DNA from: Streptomyces sp. NBC_01571
GTDB lineage: Bacteria; Actinomycetota; Actinomycetes; Streptomycetales; Streptomycetaceae
Assembly (NCBI RefSeq): GCF_026339875.1
Contig: NZ_JAPEPZ010000001.1
Coordinates: 496,001 to 560,000 of the forward strand
DNA length: 64,000 nucleotides
Direction: 5' to 3'
Notes under the pieces: generated by a model
What the model was told of the DNA's origin: nothing
Database searches by the model: none
What the model saw: only the letters and a program-made list of their open reading frames with translations
Position numbers and translations under genes: made by a program
Shown here: positions 43,639 to 53,516 of the stretch, piece by piece
How the letters are laid out: each line of letters opens with the position of its first letter
Position numbering within the stretch: position 1 is the first letter of the stretch

Positions 43639-43924
43639 AGCTCTTCACATCCCTTTTCGTCTCTTTGCACGGTCCACGTGCGGACCGTGCGGACTCAACG
43701 GCGCGACCACCGGCCGTTCCCCCACGGACAGACGTCGAAAACGTGCCCGGAAATTCCCGTCGGCCCGCACCGCCTGGCAGTACGCCGTCCGGCGACCGCC
43801 CGGAACCCACACCCGAAGTGAATCACGGAGCGCACGCCGCACGGTGAGCGGAAGCCGTCGCCGGGCGCACGTCCGGCGGCCGGCCGGCCGGTACGGCACT
43901 CGCCGTCCACCGCGGTGCCCCGGG

Positions 43925-44515
43925 TCAGGGCGACCGGCGCAGCCCTGCGACGAGGAGTTCGACCAGTCGGCGCGCGTCATAGCGCGGATCGGCGTCCGCG
44001 CCGATGCAGAGGTTCCCGACGCCGCGCATGAGCACGATCGCGTCCATGTCGGAGCGGATCTCGCCGGCGGCGGCCGCGGCTTCGAGCAGCCGGCCGCACA
44101 CGGGCACCAGACGGTCGAGGAAGTAGTCGTGCAGCGTGTCGAAGCCGGCGGCGTCGGACTGCAGCACAGCGGCCAGTCCGTGCTTGGTGACCAGGAAGTC
44201 GACGAAGAGATTGATCCACTGCCCCAGTGCGACATGGGGGGTGGGGCTGCTCGCCAGCAGGGCCGGACCGGCCTCGGCGCAGGCTTCGACCTGGTGCCGG
44301 TAGACGGCGATGATGAGATCCGCCCGCGTCGGGAAGTGGCGGTAGATCGTGCCCGTCCCGACCCCGGCCTTGGCCGCGATGTCCCGCACCGGCGCCTCCA
44401 CACCCGAGGTCACGAAGATCGCGGCGGCCGCGTCGAGCAGCGTCTCCTCGTTGCGCCGGGCGTCCGCCCGCTTGGGCCGGGCCGTACGCCCCGCCTCCCC
44501 GTCGCTGTCACTCAC
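43925..44515 (-). CDS. TetR-family transcriptional regulator
   Basis: A 196-residue repressor. The HTH is DIAAKAGVGTGTIYRHFPTR with LLDAAAAIFVTSGVEAPV before it. GTG 44515 is preceded by GGAGAGGA; the longer TTG start would add 22 residues that run into the operator. It is divergent from an alpha/beta hydrolase with palindromes between, so it probably represses itself and the hydrolase. Confidence 0.9.
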   Translation of the reverse strand: MSDSDGEAGRTARPKRADARRNEETLLDAAAAIFVTSGVEAPVRDIAAKAGVGTGTIYRHFPTRADLIIAVYRHQVEACAEAGPALLASSPTPHVALGQWINLFVDFLVTKHGLAAVLQSDAAGFDTLHDYFLDRLVPVCGRLLEAAAAAGEIRSDMDAIVLMRGVGNLCIGADADPRYDARRLVELLVAGLRRSP

Positions 44516-44548
44516 CGCGCCATCCTCTCCACCACCGGGCTTGCTATC

Positions 44549-44591
44549 CGGAACGGCGTTCCGTATCTTCAAACGGGACAAGGTTCCGTTT
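44549..44591. promoter_or_regulatory. TetR operator palindromes
   Basis: cggaacggcgttccg (44549-44563) is a perfect palindrome around ggc-centred arms, and aaacgggac-aag-gttccgttt (44571-44591) is an imperfect 21-base one. Both contain GGAAC/GTTCC or CCGTTT-type half sites and sit directly upstream of the TetR gene in the divergent gap. Confidence 0.65.
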
Positions 44592-44827
44592 GCTCATCAT
44601 CCCAGAGCCGGGCCCGACCGCCAAACCGTGCGCGGCCGGCCGCCGACCCGTCGGAAAGGCCCGGCGACGGCTGTGCGGGAAGCCCGTCGCGGGTGAACGC
44701 GAACACGGTGGCGGCCCGCGTCGGCACGACACGAAACCGGCCCGCTCCCGACCCGGCGCGGACCTCCGACGCACCGAAGACCCCCACCGAACCGACCGCG
44801 CGAAGAACTTGAACGGAAGGCACCTCC

Positions 44828-45772
44828 ATGCCCGAAACATCCATGGCGACCACCCCGACCGGCACGCTCACGCCCACCCCGGTCGTCTCCGTGAAGCCGG
44901 TCGTGCTGCCGGCCCCCGGCCGCGGTGAGGACCTGCGGGTCCGGGTGTCCGCGCCCACGACCGGGCACGACCTGCCCGTCATCGTCTTCTCGCACGGCTA
45001 CAGCTGGTCGATGGACGGTTATGCCCCACTGGCGGACTTCTGGGCTGCGCGCGGCTTCGTGGTCCTGCAGCCCACCCATCTCGACTCGAAGACGCTCGAT
45101 CTGCCTGCGGACGACCCCCGTACGCCACTGATCTGGCGTTTCCGGGTCGAGGACATGAAGCGCGTCATCGACCGGCTCGACCTGCTGGAAGCTTCCGTTC
45201 CGGGCCTCGAAGGGCGCCTGGACCGCAGTCGCGTCGCCGTGGCCGGTCACTCCTGGGGGGCCCAGACGGCGAGCATGCTGCTGGGCGCGCGGGTGCTCGA
45301 CTCCGAAGGTGCCCCCGGGGAGGACATGTCCGACCCGCGGGTCTCGGCGGGTGTGCTGCTCGCCGCGCCCGGCCGGGGCGGGGACGACCTGTCTCCGTTC
45401 GCGGCCGAGCACTTCCCCTTCATGAACCCGTCCTTCGACCACATGACCCCGCCGGTCCTCGTGGTAGCGGGGGACGGGGACCAGTCCGCGCTGTCCGTCC
45501 GGGGACCGGACTGGTTCACCGACCCGTACTTCCTGAGCCCGGCCGGCAAGAGCCTGCTGACCTTGTTCGGCGCGGAGCACTCGCTCGGCGGGATCCCCGG
45601 GTACAGCGTCGCGGAAACCACCGACGAGAGTCCCGAACGAGTCGCCCTGATACAGCAGTTCACCTGGGCGTTCCTGCGCACCGCGCTGCACCCCGGGGAC
45701 ACGAGCTGGCCGACGGTCCGCTCCGCGCTGGAGGCCGATCCCAAGCCGCTGGGCGAGGTTCGGAGCAAGTAG
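44828..45772 (+). CDS. Alpha/beta hydrolase, chlorophyllase/dienelactone-hydrolase-like
   Basis: A 314-residue cytosolic serine hydrolase. VIVFSHGYSWSMDGYAPLAD (oxyanion region), nucleophile GHSWGAQT and catalytic His in GAEHSLGGIPG. MPETSMATTPTG at the start lacks a signal peptide. GGAAGG lies seven bases before ATG 44828. Probably controlled by the divergent TetR regulator; the substrate may be a xenobiotic ester or lactone (inference). Confidence 0.87.
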   Translation: MPETSMATTPTGTLTPTPVVSVKPVVLPAPGRGEDLRVRVSAPTTGHDLPVIVFSHGYSWSMDGYAPLADFWAARGFVVLQPTHLDSKTLDLPADDPRTPLIWRFRVEDMKRVIDRLDLLEASVPGLEGRLDRSRVAVAGHSWGAQTASMLLGARVLDSEGAPGEDMSDPRVSAGVLLAAPGRGGDDLSPFAAEHFPFMNPSFDHMTPPVLVVAGDGDQSALSVRGPDWFTDPYFLSPAGKSLLTLFGAEHSLGGIPGYSVAETTDESPERVALIQQFTWAFLRTALHPGDTSWPTVRSALEADPKPLGEVRSK

Positions 45773-45811
45773 CGAGGCGGGTCGTGCCACCGGCCCCAAC
45801 CGGGCACCGCA

Positions 45812-45866
45812 CCCTGTGCCTGCGGCCCTGCGACCCGCTCGGGCGGCCCTGTGCCTGCGGCCCTGC
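45812..45866. repeat. 20-base direct repeat, period 35
   Basis: ccctgtgcctgcggccctgc occurs identically at 45812-45831 and 45847-45866 in the gap between convergent genes. Non-coding; probably a small tandem duplication. Confidence 0.75.
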
Positions 45867-45899
45867 CCGGGCGGGCGGCCGGAGCGTGACCGGAGGCCG

Positions 45900-45935
45900 G
45901 GAGGCGGAGCGCCGTGTTCTTGGCGCTCCGCCTCC
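45900..45935. terminator. Terminator of the transketolase gene
   Basis: ggaggcggagcgcc (45900-45913) and ggcgctccgcctcc (45922-45935) form a perfect 14-bp stem with loop gtgttctt, starting three bases after the transketolase stop. Confidence 0.85.
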
Positions 45936-45938
45936 GGG

Positions 45939-48164
45939 TCACGGGCGGTCGCCGGTGCCGCCGCCGGTGGGCGCGGCGGTCTGCTGACGGCCTCCCGGAC
46001 GTGGTGTGCCGGCCGCGTCGTGGACGCTGTCGTGGGCGGCGGCCGCCACCGCTTCGGCCGTGATGCCGAACTCGGTGTAGAGACGCTGGTAATCGGCCGA
46101 GGCGCCGTAGTGCTCCAGACTGACGATGCGTCCCGCGTCCCCGACCACGTCGCGCCAGCCCTGTCCCACGGCGGCCTCCACACTGACCCGTGCCCGTACC
46201 GCGGGCGGCAGCACCTCGTCCTGGTAGTCACCGGGTTGGGCGGCGAACCACTCCCGGCACGGCATCGACACCACCCGTGCCCTCAGACCGTCCCGGGCCA
46301 CGAGGGCACGGGCGTCGAGGGCGATCTGCACCTCCGAGCCCGTCGCGACGAGGATGACGTCCGGCATCGCGCCATCGGCGCCATCGGCAAGGACGTAACC
46401 ACCGTGTGCCGCACCGGAGGCCGCGGCGAACTCCCCGCTGTCGCGGTCCAGGACCGGCAGGTTCTGACGGGTCAGGATCATCCCGGCGGGGCGGTCGGTG
46501 TGTTCCAGGACGGTGCGCCAGCAGGCGGCGGTCTCGTTCGCGTCGGCGGGACGCACCACGTCCAGACCGGGGATGGCGCGCAGCGCGGCGAGGTGTTCGA
46601 CGGGCTGGTGGGTGGGCCCGTCCTCGCCGAGACCGATGGAGTCGTGGGTCCACACGTAGGTGGCGGGCAACCGCATCAGCGCCGCCAGGCGCACGGCGGG
46701 ACGCATGTAGTCGGAGAAGGTGAGGAAGGTGCCGCCGTACGGGCGGGTCAGGCTCTGCAGGGCGATGCCGTTGAGCACCGCGCCCATGGCGTGCTCTCGG
46801 ATCCCGAAGTGCAGCGTGCGCCCGTACGGGCCGCCCTTCCACTCCCTGGTCTGCCGGTCGGCCGGAAGGAAGGACGGTTCGCCCTCCATCGTGGTGTTGT
46901 TGCTCTCGGCCAGGTCGGCCGAGCCTCCCCAGAGTTCGGGCAGTACGCCCGCGAGCGCCGTGAGGACCTGGCCGGACGCCTTCCGGGTGGCCATGCCCTT
47001 AGGGTCGGCCGGGAACTCGGGCAGGGCGTCGGTCCACCCCTTGGGGAGCTCCTGTGCCCGGAGCCGGTCCAGCAGTGCCGCGCGGTCCGGGTCGGCCTCC
47101 CGCCAGGCGTCGAACGCCTCCTGCCACCGGGCGTGCGCCTCGCGGCCGCGCTCGGAGGCGGCGCGGGTCCGCGCCAGGACCTCGTCCTCGACGACGAACG
47201 TGCGCTCGGGGTCGAAGCCCAGCAACTCCTTGGTCGCGGCGACCTCCTCGTCGCCGAGCGCCGAACCGTGGGCCTTCCCGGTGTTCTGCTTGGTCGGGGC
47301 CGGCCAGCCGATCAGGGTGCGCAGCATGATCAGCGAGGGGCGTCCCGTTTCCGTTTTGGCGGCCTCGATCGCGGCCAGCAGCGCGTCGACGTCCTCCACG
47401 TAGTCGCCGGTGCGGGTCCAGTCCACCGTCTGCACGTGCCAGCCGTACGCGGCGTAGCGGGCGGGGACGTCCTCGCTGAAGGAGACGTCGGTGTCGTCCT
47501 CGATGGAGATGTGGTTGGAGTCGTAGAACACCACCAGGTTCCCCAGCTCCTGATGGCCGGCCAGCGACCCGGCCTCGGCGGTGACGCCCTCCATCATGTC
47601 GCCGTCCGAGGCGATCACGTACACGTGGTGGTCGAAGGGCGAGGCACCGGGTGCGGCGTCCGGGTCGAGCAGGCCGCGCTCGCGGCGCGCGGCCATCGCC
47701 ATGCCCACCGCGCTGGCCATGCCCTGGCCCAGTGGGCCGGTGGTGATCTCCACACCGGCCGTGTGTCGGTGTTCCGGATGCCCGGGGGTGGCCGAACCCC
47801 AGGTGCGGTACGCCTCGAGGTCGGACAGCTCAAGGCCGTACCCGGCCAGGTAGAGCTGGATGTACAGGGTCAGGCTCGAATGTCCGCACGACAGCACGAA
47901 CCGGTCCCGGCCGAGCCACCGGTCGTCACTCGGGTCGTGCCTCATCACCTTCTGGAACAGCAGATACGCCAGAGGGGCGAGGCTCATCGCCGTCCCGGGA
48001 TGGCCGTTCCCGACCTTCTGCACCGCGTCCGCGGCCAGCAGTCGGACGGTGTCCACCGCCCGCACGTCCACCGGGTCCCAGCCCGCCCGGTCGGCCACCG
48101 GCAGGCCCAGGCCGCGATCACGTCCGGCGATCACGCTCGCGGTGTTCGACGGCTCGCTCACCAT
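45939..48164 (-). CDS. tkt: Transketolase
   Basis: A 741-residue TPP enzyme of the pentose phosphate pathway. Motifs include [43 protein letters not shown]-binding [40 protein letters not shown], and in the second half [17 protein letters not shown] and [23 protein letters not shown] 48164 is preceded by GAGGAG. A Gly/Pro-rich tail (about 25 residues) extends past the usual end. It stands alone, not next to transaldolase or zwf, so is probably a second, accessory transketolase. Confidence 0.95.
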   Translation of the reverse strand: MVSEPSNTASVIAGRDRGLGLPVADRAGWDPVDVRAVDTVRLLAADAVQKVGNGHPGTAMSLAPLAYLLFQKVMRHDPSDDRWLGRDRFVLSCGHSSLTLYIQLYLAGYGLELSDLEAYRTWGSATPGHPEHRHTAGVEITTGPLGQGMASAVGMAMAARRERGLLDPDAAPGASPFDHHVYVIASDGDMMEGVTAEAGSLAGHQELGNLVVFYDSNHISIEDDTDVSFSEDVPARYAAYGWHVQTVDWTRTGDYVEDVDALLAAIEAAKTETGRPSLIMLRTLIGWPAPTKQNTGKAHGSALGDEEVAATKELLGFDPERTFVVEDEVLARTRAASERGREAHARWQEAFDAWREADPDRAALLDRLRAQELPKGWTDALPEFPADPKGMATRKASGQVLTALAGVLPELWGGSADLAESNNTTMEGEPSFLPADRQTREWKGGPYGRTLHFGIREHAMGAVLNGIALQSLTRPYGGTFLTFSDYMRPAVRLAALMRLPATYVWTHDSIGLGEDGPTHQPVEHLAALRAIPGLDVVRPADANETAACWRTVLEHTDRPAGMILTRQNLPVLDRDSGEFAAASGAAHGGYVLADGADGAMPDVILVATGSEVQIALDARALVARDGLRARVVSMPCREWFAAQPGDYQDEVLPPAVRARVSVEAAVGQGWRDVVGDAGRIVSLEHYGASADYQRLYTEFGITAEAVAAAAHDSVHDAAGTPRPGGRQQTAAPTGGGTGDRP

Positions 48165-48495
48165 GGGGTTCTCCTCAACACGTCGTGGATTCACAAAGTA
48201 GGCGACTTCCTGGCCGACGGCGCTCCGACGCGCACCGTCCGCTCCGGCGCGCCGGAGCTCCCCGGAGAGCCGGTGCCGGCCGACCGCACAGGCCCGGCGA
48301 AACGGGCACGGTGGAACGACTACCCGGGCCCCGCCGCCACACGCCCCACGACTCGGACCTGCGCGGCCCTCGCGCACCAGGTCTGTGTACGCGGTGGCGC
48401 GCGAACCGTCGCGGGCCACCGCGAGGCGCCGTCGTCGATCAGGCCGACCGCGAAGCGTGACAGGACCTCGTCCGCGACCTCGTGGGGCCGGGGAC
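48165..48495. other. Intergenic region, nothing seen
   Basis: About 330 bases between the transketolase start and the ANTAR gene, both minus strand. It should hold the transketolase promoter; no clear motif or ORF was recognised. Confidence 0.4.
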
Positions 48496-48837
48496 CTACT
48501 CCGCCGGGGCCGAGGAGTCGCCGAGTCCGAGCTCGCGCTCCAACTGGCTGCGAATCTCACCGGGCAGCCGGCCCGTTCGCGCCCAGTCGACGATCAGTTC
48601 GGCCACATGGCGCAGCTTGACGTTGGTGTTCTGGGAGATGCTCCGCAGCGTGTCCCAGCCCTCGTCCGGAGTCAGGCGGCCGACCGCCAGGATGACGCCG
48701 ATGGCCTGATCGACCACGGCGTGCGACCGCACGGCCTGCTTGAGCTGGAGGTTCTCGTCCTCCAGGCGCAGCACCTCGTCCGCCGAGGCCTCGAAGGGCG
48801 AGGGGAGCTGCCGCGTCATGTCCGCTTCGGACGTCAA
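48496..48837 (-). CDS. ANTAR domain-containing protein
   Basis: A 113-residue RNA-binding regulator. The ANTAR three-helix unit is LQLKQAVRSHAVVDQAIGVI followed by LAVGRLTPDEGWDTLRSISQ and HVAELIVDW. No receiver or GAF domain is attached. The TTG start at 48837 is preferred over ATG 48819 because AAGGAGG lies six bases upstream of it. ANTAR proteins bind tandem hairpins in mRNA to block termination; the target is not evident here. Confidence 0.85.
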   Translation of the reverse strand: MTSEADMTRQLPSPFEASADEVLRLEDENLQLKQAVRSHAVVDQAIGVILAVGRLTPDEGWDTLRSISQNTNVKLRHVAELIVDWARTGRLPGEIRSQLERELGLGDSSAPAE

Positions 48838-48970
48838 CGTCGCCTCCTTGGTCCGGGGAGTCCGGCGCTACTTCGTCTCATCTCATGCCCTCGAATTCGA
48901 CGCCGTCACACCGGCGTCGGGAGCCGGCTCGCGCTGCCGCCTCAGACGCGCGGGGACCGCGCCGGCGACG

Positions 48971-49345
48971 TCACCGCTCACCTTCCGTGGCATGTGCGTG
49001 CGGGGACGCCCTTCGCGACTGCCGGTCGCCGGTGCTGCCGTGCTCGGCGTCGTGCCGGGCGAGGAGGGCCAGCAGGTCCGCCACCTTGGGTCCGGAGTCC
49101 GCCGGGTGCCGCAGGAGGGTTCCCTCCTCGATCTGGTACTCGTTCGAGCGTCCTTGCCGGGTGTGGGTGAGGTATCCGCCCTCCTCCAAGTCGGAAATGA
49201 TCTTCTGGACGGCCCGCTCGGTGAGCTGGCAGCGCGCGGCGATGTCGCGGATGCGCGTGGTGCGGTCCTCGGCGATGGCGGCCAGCACGCGGGCGTGGTT
49301 GGTGAGGAACGTCCAGCCTGTGTGGGACTCGGGTACTCCCTGCAT
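48971..49345 (-). CDS. Winged-helix transcriptional regulator
   Basis: A 124-residue DNA-binding protein: HARVLAAIAEDRTTRIRDIA, then CQLTERAVQKIISDLEEGGY and a wing LTHTRQGRSNEYQIE. It resembles MarR/ArsR-like winged helices. ATG 49345 follows GGGAGG with almost no spacing, so the mRNA leader may be very short. It is divergent from the STAS gene, sharing about 170 bases. Confidence 0.8.
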   Translation of the reverse strand: MQGVPESHTGWTFLTNHARVLAAIAEDRTTRIRDIAARCQLTERAVQKIISDLEEGGYLTHTRQGRSNEYQIEEGTLLRHPADSGPKVADLLALLARHDAEHGSTGDRQSRRASPHAHATEGER

Positions 49346-49518
49346 CCTCCCAGAGTAGACGCAGCATTCACGTATAAGAAAGGGTGAAAATCTTTTCGTG
49401 TATCTCTTGACGGGTGAAGGGTGGGGCACGGACCCTTGGGGGGTTCCCGTCCACGGCGACCCGGCGTCGTGGACTTCGGCCCTGGCACGCCCCCACCGAG
49501 CCCTGTCACACGGAAGGG
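49346..49518. promoter_or_regulatory. Divergent promoter region with AT-rich partial palindrome
   Basis: An AT-rich stretch at 49369-49400 (cacgtataagaaag followed by cttttcgtg) forms a loose inverted repeat and on the minus strand supplies TATACG as a -10. A regulator-binding site between the winged-helix and STAS genes is plausible. Confidence 0.45.
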
Positions 49519-49935
49519 ATGACCGTGATGGAGTCCCCACGGCTGTCGGTAACCCGTTCCACCACTGCCGAGGGCATCGCTGTGCTGGCCCTGCGCGGCG
49601 AGATCGACTTCACCACCGGCACCGAGGTCCAGCGTGCGCTCCTCGGTCCCGACGGCGAGGCGGCCGCCCGTACCGTGGTGGAGCTGAGTCAGGTGACCTT
49701 CATGGACTCCAGCGGCATCAACGCGCTCATCGGGGCCCACCACACCGCTACCGCCCGGCAGGGCTGGGTGCGCCTGGCGGCCCCCTCCCCCGCGATCCTG
49801 CGCGTCCTCCAGATCGTGGGCCTCGACAGCGTGATCACCTGCTACCCCACGCTCCAGCAGGCGTTGAGTGTCGGCGCGCGGGGCAGCCGGGCCGGTGCCG
49901 ACCGTGATCGACCGGACGGTTCGGCGGGTGACTGA
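49519..49935 (+). CDS. STAS-domain anti-sigma factor antagonist
   Basis: A protein of about 138 residues. GIAVLALRGEIDFTTGTEVQ and the phosphorylatable-Ser motif VTFMDSSGINALIG are the SpoIIAA/RsbV hallmarks. ATG 49519 sits directly after GGAAGGG, so GTG 49525 or ATG 49528 may be the real start. Partner-switching: the unphosphorylated form binds an RsbW-type kinase and frees a sigma factor. A substrate candidate for the SpoIIE phosphatases at 32-38 kb. Confidence 0.88.
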   Translation: MTVMESPRLSVTRSTTAEGIAVLALRGEIDFTTGTEVQRALLGPDGEAAARTVVELSQVTFMDSSGINALIGAHHTATARQGWVRLAAPSPAILRVLQIVGLDSVITCYPTLQQALSVGARGSRAGADRDRPDGSAGD

Positions 49936-50056
49936 GACGAGGGTGTACGACGGCCCCGCGCCGTGACGCCGCTGTCCGGGCCCAGGCCGGGCACGGACCG
50001 CGCGGCCCGCTCGCAGCCCGTGTCCAGCCCGGCGAAGACCCGGGGCGGGTCCCGGT

Positions 50057-51784
50057 TCAGCCTTCGTGGCTCGGGAGGATCTCCTTGACCTTGGCGATGG
50101 CGAAGCCCCATCCCTGGGACACGGTCGGCTTGCCCGGCACCGCCACCTCCTGCGGATTGGTCAGCACGTCCAGCAGGACCGGCCCAGGGGTGTCGAGGGC
50201 CCGGCGCACGCTGTCGTCGAGATCGGCCGGGTCGGTGACACGGATGCCGGTGAGGCCGAGCGCGGTGGCCACCGCGGCGAAGTCGGGGTTGTCGAGCTCC
50301 GTACCGAACTCGGGCAGTCCGGCCTGCTCCTGCTCGAGTTTGACCATCCCCAGGCGGCGGTTGTCGAAGACCACGAGCTTCACCGGCAGCCGGTAGGTCT
50401 TGATCGTCATGAGGTCGCCGAGCAGCATGCTCAGTCCGCCGTCGCCGCAGAAGGCGACGATCTGGCGGTCGGGCGCCCAGAGTTGCGCCCCGAGGGCCTG
50501 GGGCATGGCGTTGGCCATCGAGCCGAGGTTGTACGAGCCGATCAGGCGCCTGCTCCCCCGCATGCCGACGAAGCGGGACAGCCAGACGGTGGCCATTCCG
50601 GTGTCGGACGTGAAGACGGCGTCCTCGGCGGCGTGGGCGTCCACCGCGGCGGCCAGCGCCTCGGGGCGGATCTCGTGGTCCCGGTTGTCCAGGGCGGCCC
50701 TCAGCTTCCCGGTCCAGCGGCGCTCGTGACCCGGGTCGGCCAGCCGCCGCTGCCCTTCCTGCCAGTGGGTGAACCGTTCCCGCGCGTCGTCCAGGTGGCC
50801 CCGGTCCCGGGTCGCCTTCAACAGCGGGAGCAGGGCCCGCAGCGTCGCACCCACGTCGCCCGTCAGACCCACGTCCACGGGGACCCGGCGGCCCAGGTGC
50901 TCCTCACGGGTGTCGACCTGGACGACCTTGCACCCCTTCGGATACCAGTCCCGGTACGGGAAATCGGTGCCCAGCATCAGGAGCGCGTCGCCGCTGTCGA
51001 GCGCGTGGGCAGCGGCGGGGTTGCCTATCAGACCGGTCTGGCCGACCTGGAACTCGTTGTCCCCCTCGAACCCCTCCTTCGCCTTGAGGGTGAGCACCAT
51101 CGGCGCCGCGAGTGTTCCGGCCGTCCGCAGGACCTCGGCCCGGGCGGCGCGGGCTCCGCGGCCGACGAGCAGGGTGACCCGGTCGGCGGCGTTGAGGAGT
51201 TCGGCGGCCTGCGCGAGCGCGGGGTCGTCCGGGCGGGTGACGGGGCGGTCGAGGGCGAAGCGGGCGGGCCGGTCGTCGCCGAGTTCCTGGTCGCCGAGGT
51301 CGCCGGGCACGGTGAGCACCGCCACTCCCCCCTGGCATACGGCCGCGCGGACGGCGGACTCCAGCATCCGCGGCATCTGGTCGGGGGAGGTGACGGTGGC
51401 CCGGTAGACGGCCACGTCGCGGAAGAGCAGGTCGTTGTCGACCTCCTGGAAGTAGTCGCTGCCGACCTCGGCGAGGGGTACCTGACCACAGATCGCGAGC
51501 ACGGGGGTCCGGCTCTTCGCCGCGTCGTAGAGCCCGTTGAGAAGGTGTACGGAGCCGGGTCCCACCGTCCCCATGCACACTCCCAGCGTCCCCGAGAGCT
51601 GGGACTGCGCTCCGGCGGCGAAGGCCGCGGCCTCTTCGTGCCGGCAGCCGACCCAGTTCAGGTCCTCGGTGGTACGGATCGCGTCGGTCAGCGGGTTCAA
51701 GGCGTCTCCGACCACGCCGAAGACGTGCTGGACGCCCAGTTCCTCGAGTGCGTCGACGATCACACGGGCGACGGTTCGTGCCAC
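50057..51784 (-). CDS. poxB: Pyruvate dehydrogenase (quinone)-like TPP enzyme, PoxB type
   Basis: A 575-residue TPP/FAD enzyme. VIVDALEELGVQHVFGVVGD and catalytic Glu region GCRHEEAAAFAAG at the N-terminus; GTVGPGSVHLLNGLYDAAKS; LGTDFPYRDWYPKGCKVVQV in the FAD domain; TPP motif CGDGGLSMLLGDLMTIKTY with VVFDNRRLGMVK. These fit PoxB (pyruvate to acetate plus CO2, electrons to quinone). GTG 51784 follows a weak GGGC. 74 bases separate it from the FMN enzyme upstream, so they may be co-transcribed. Confidence 0.88.
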   Translation of the reverse strand: MARTVARVIVDALEELGVQHVFGVVGDALNPLTDAIRTTEDLNWVGCRHEEAAAFAAGAQSQLSGTLGVCMGTVGPGSVHLLNGLYDAAKSRTPVLAICGQVPLAEVGSDYFQEVDNDLLFRDVAVYRATVTSPDQMPRMLESAVRAAVCQGGVAVLTVPGDLGDQELGDDRPARFALDRPVTRPDDPALAQAAELLNAADRVTLLVGRGARAARAEVLRTAGTLAAPMVLTLKAKEGFEGDNEFQVGQTGLIGNPAAAHALDSGDALLMLGTDFPYRDWYPKGCKVVQVDTREEHLGRRVPVDVGLTGDVGATLRALLPLLKATRDRGHLDDARERFTHWQEGQRRLADPGHERRWTGKLRAALDNRDHEIRPEALAAAVDAHAAEDAVFTSDTGMATVWLSRFVGMRGSRRLIGSYNLGSMANAMPQALGAQLWAPDRQIVAFCGDGGLSMLLGDLMTIKTYRLPVKLVVFDNRRLGMVKLEQEQAGLPEFGTELDNPDFAAVATALGLTGIRVTDPADLDDSVRRALDTPGPVLLDVLTNPQEVAVPGKPTVSQGWGFAIAKVKEILPSHEG

Positions 51785-51818
51785 GGGAGTGCCCTTCGGT
51801 TCGGTGCGGCCCCTCGGA

Positions 51819-51866
51819 ACGGGTGCCGGGTTCAACGGGTGAGTGACGGGTGCCGGGTTCAGCGGG
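51819..51866. repeat. 27-base tandem duplication at the end of the FMN-enzyme gene
   Basis: acgggtgccgggttcaacggg (51819-51839) and the near copy at 51846-51866 differ by one base. The upstream gene's stop codon lies in the second copy, so the duplication added non-coding DNA before poxB. Confidence 0.75.
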
Positions 51867-53442
51867 CGAAGCGGTCCGGGTCGGCCGCCTTCCAGTCGGA
51901 TGCCCAGTCGGCGGGCGCCGATGCGATCAGCTCTCCGGGGGTGAGCCAGTCGTGGAGTTCCGCATAGGAGCGGACGGTGTGCGGATTCACCCGCTGCAGC
52001 AGCATGTGGGGCCGCAGATCGCGCGGCTCCTCGACACCCATCGAGGCCATGATCTGGAGCGCGCTCTTGACCGTCGCGCGCTGATAGCGCCGTACGCGCT
52101 GGGACTTGTCGGGTACGTCGACGGCGCGGGCGCGCCGTTCGTCCTGGGTGGCGACGCCGACGGGACAGGTGTTGGTGTGGCAGCGCTGGGCCTGTATGCA
52201 GCCGATCGCGAACATCATGGCGCGGGCGGCGTTGGTGTAGTCGGCTCCCTGCAGAAGGCGCTTGACGAGGTCGCTGCCGGTGGCGACCTTGCCGCCGGCG
52301 CCGATCCTGATCCGGTCGCGGAGCCCGACGCCCACGAGGGCGTTGTGCACGGTCATCAGTCCCTCGCCCAGGGGCAGGCCGACGTTGTCCGCGAACTCGA
52401 GGGGCGCCGCGCCCGTTCCGCCCTCCGCGCCGTCGACGACGATGAAGTCCGGCGTGCTGTCCTCCTCCAGCATCGCCTTGCATACGGCGAGGAACTCACG
52501 GCGTGAGCCGACGCACAGCTTGAACCCGACGGGCTTGCCGTCGGCCAGTTCCCGCATCCGGGCCAGGAAGCGGACCAGTTCGCGCGGCGTGGAGTAAACG
52601 CGGTGGTAGGGCGGCGAGATGACCGTCTCCCCCTGCGGGACGCCGCGGACTCCGGCGATCTCCGCGTTCACCTTGGCACCCGGCAGCACTCCGCCGATTC
52701 CGGGCTTGGCGCCCTGACTGATCTTCAGCGACACGCACTTGACCTGCTCGTGCGCCGCCTTCTCGGCGAACTGCCGCGGGTCGAAGTCCCCGTCGTCCGT
52801 GCGGCAGCCGAAGTATCCGGTGCCGATCTCCCAGACGAGGTCTCCGCCAGGCCTCAGGTGGTACTCGGAGAGGCCGCCCTCGCCGGTGTCCTGGGCGAAG
52901 CCGCCCAGTTGTGCGCCGGTGTTGAGGGCGAGTACGGCGTTGGCGGACAGCGAGCCGAAGCTCATCGCCGAGACGTTCAGCAGCGCCATGTCGTAGGGGC
53001 GGGTGCACTCGGGTCCGCCGATCCGGACGCGCGGTGCCTCGGTGGGCACCGGCCGGGGCGCCATGGACGGGGTGAGGAACTCACTGCCCGTCCGGTACAG
53101 GTCGAGTTCCGTGCCGAACGGTTCCTCGGCATCGGTGCCCTTGGCCCGCTCGTAGACGATGCTGCGCGTGTCACGGTCGAAGGGGCGGCCGTCGAAGTTG
53201 CGCTCGATGAAGTACTGCTGAAGCTCCGGCCGCAGCGCCTCCAGGGCGAAGCGGAGATGCCCGAGCAGTGGGTAGTTCCGCAGGACGGAGTGCCGGCGCT
53301 GCACGAGGTCGTGGACGGCCACCAGGGCGAGCAGGAGCAGGGGGGCGGCCGCGGTCCACCACCAGGGCGAGACCAGGACGGCGACGACCGAGACGCCCGT
53401 CGCCAGCGAGCCGAGCAGGACAACCAGAAGTATCTTCAGCAC
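51859..53442 (-). CDS. FMN-binding glutamate synthase-family protein
   Basis: A 527-residue protein with two N-terminal helices (LLVVLLGSLATGVSVVAVLV and WWWTAAAPLLLLALVAV). A glutamate-synthase-like TIM barrel follows (ALLNVSAMSFGSLSANAVLA, VKCVSLKISQGAKPGIGGVL, FIVVDGAEGGTGAAPLEFAD). Cys residues for a [3Fe-4S] cluster are in CIQAQRCHTNTCPVG. No amidotransferase domain is present, so it is not a complete GOGAT; such membrane-linked members have unknown substrates. GTG 53442 start. Confidence 0.9.
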   Translation of the reverse strand: MLKILLVVLLGSLATGVSVVAVLVSPWWWTAAAPLLLLALVAVHDLVQRRHSVLRNYPLLGHLRFALEALRPELQQYFIERNFDGRPFDRDTRSIVYERAKGTDAEEPFGTELDLYRTGSEFLTPSMAPRPVPTEAPRVRIGGPECTRPYDMALLNVSAMSFGSLSANAVLALNTGAQLGGFAQDTGEGGLSEYHLRPGGDLVWEIGTGYFGCRTDDGDFDPRQFAEKAAHEQVKCVSLKISQGAKPGIGGVLPGAKVNAEIAGVRGVPQGETVISPPYHRVYSTPRELVRFLARMRELADGKPVGFKLCVGSRREFLAVCKAMLEEDSTPDFIVVDGAEGGTGAAPLEFADNVGLPLGEGLMTVHNALVGVGLRDRIRIGAGGKVATGSDLVKRLLQGADYTNAARAMMFAIGCIQAQRCHTNTCPVGVATQDERRARAVDVPDKSQRVRRYQRATVKSALQIMASMGVEEPRDLRPHMLLQRVNPHTVRSYAELHDWLTPGELIASAPADWASDWKAADPDRFAR

Positions 53443-53516
53443 CTGATGCGTGTGTCCCGAAGCCCGGACTCCAATCCGTTCGTCCCGTCACACGCGAGCT
53501 GCCCGGAACCGGGAAC

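Noticed and set aside
50057..51784. Acetolactate synthase assignment for this TPP enzyme
   Set aside because: Its motifs fit PoxB better, and a separate AlsS sits beside alsD.
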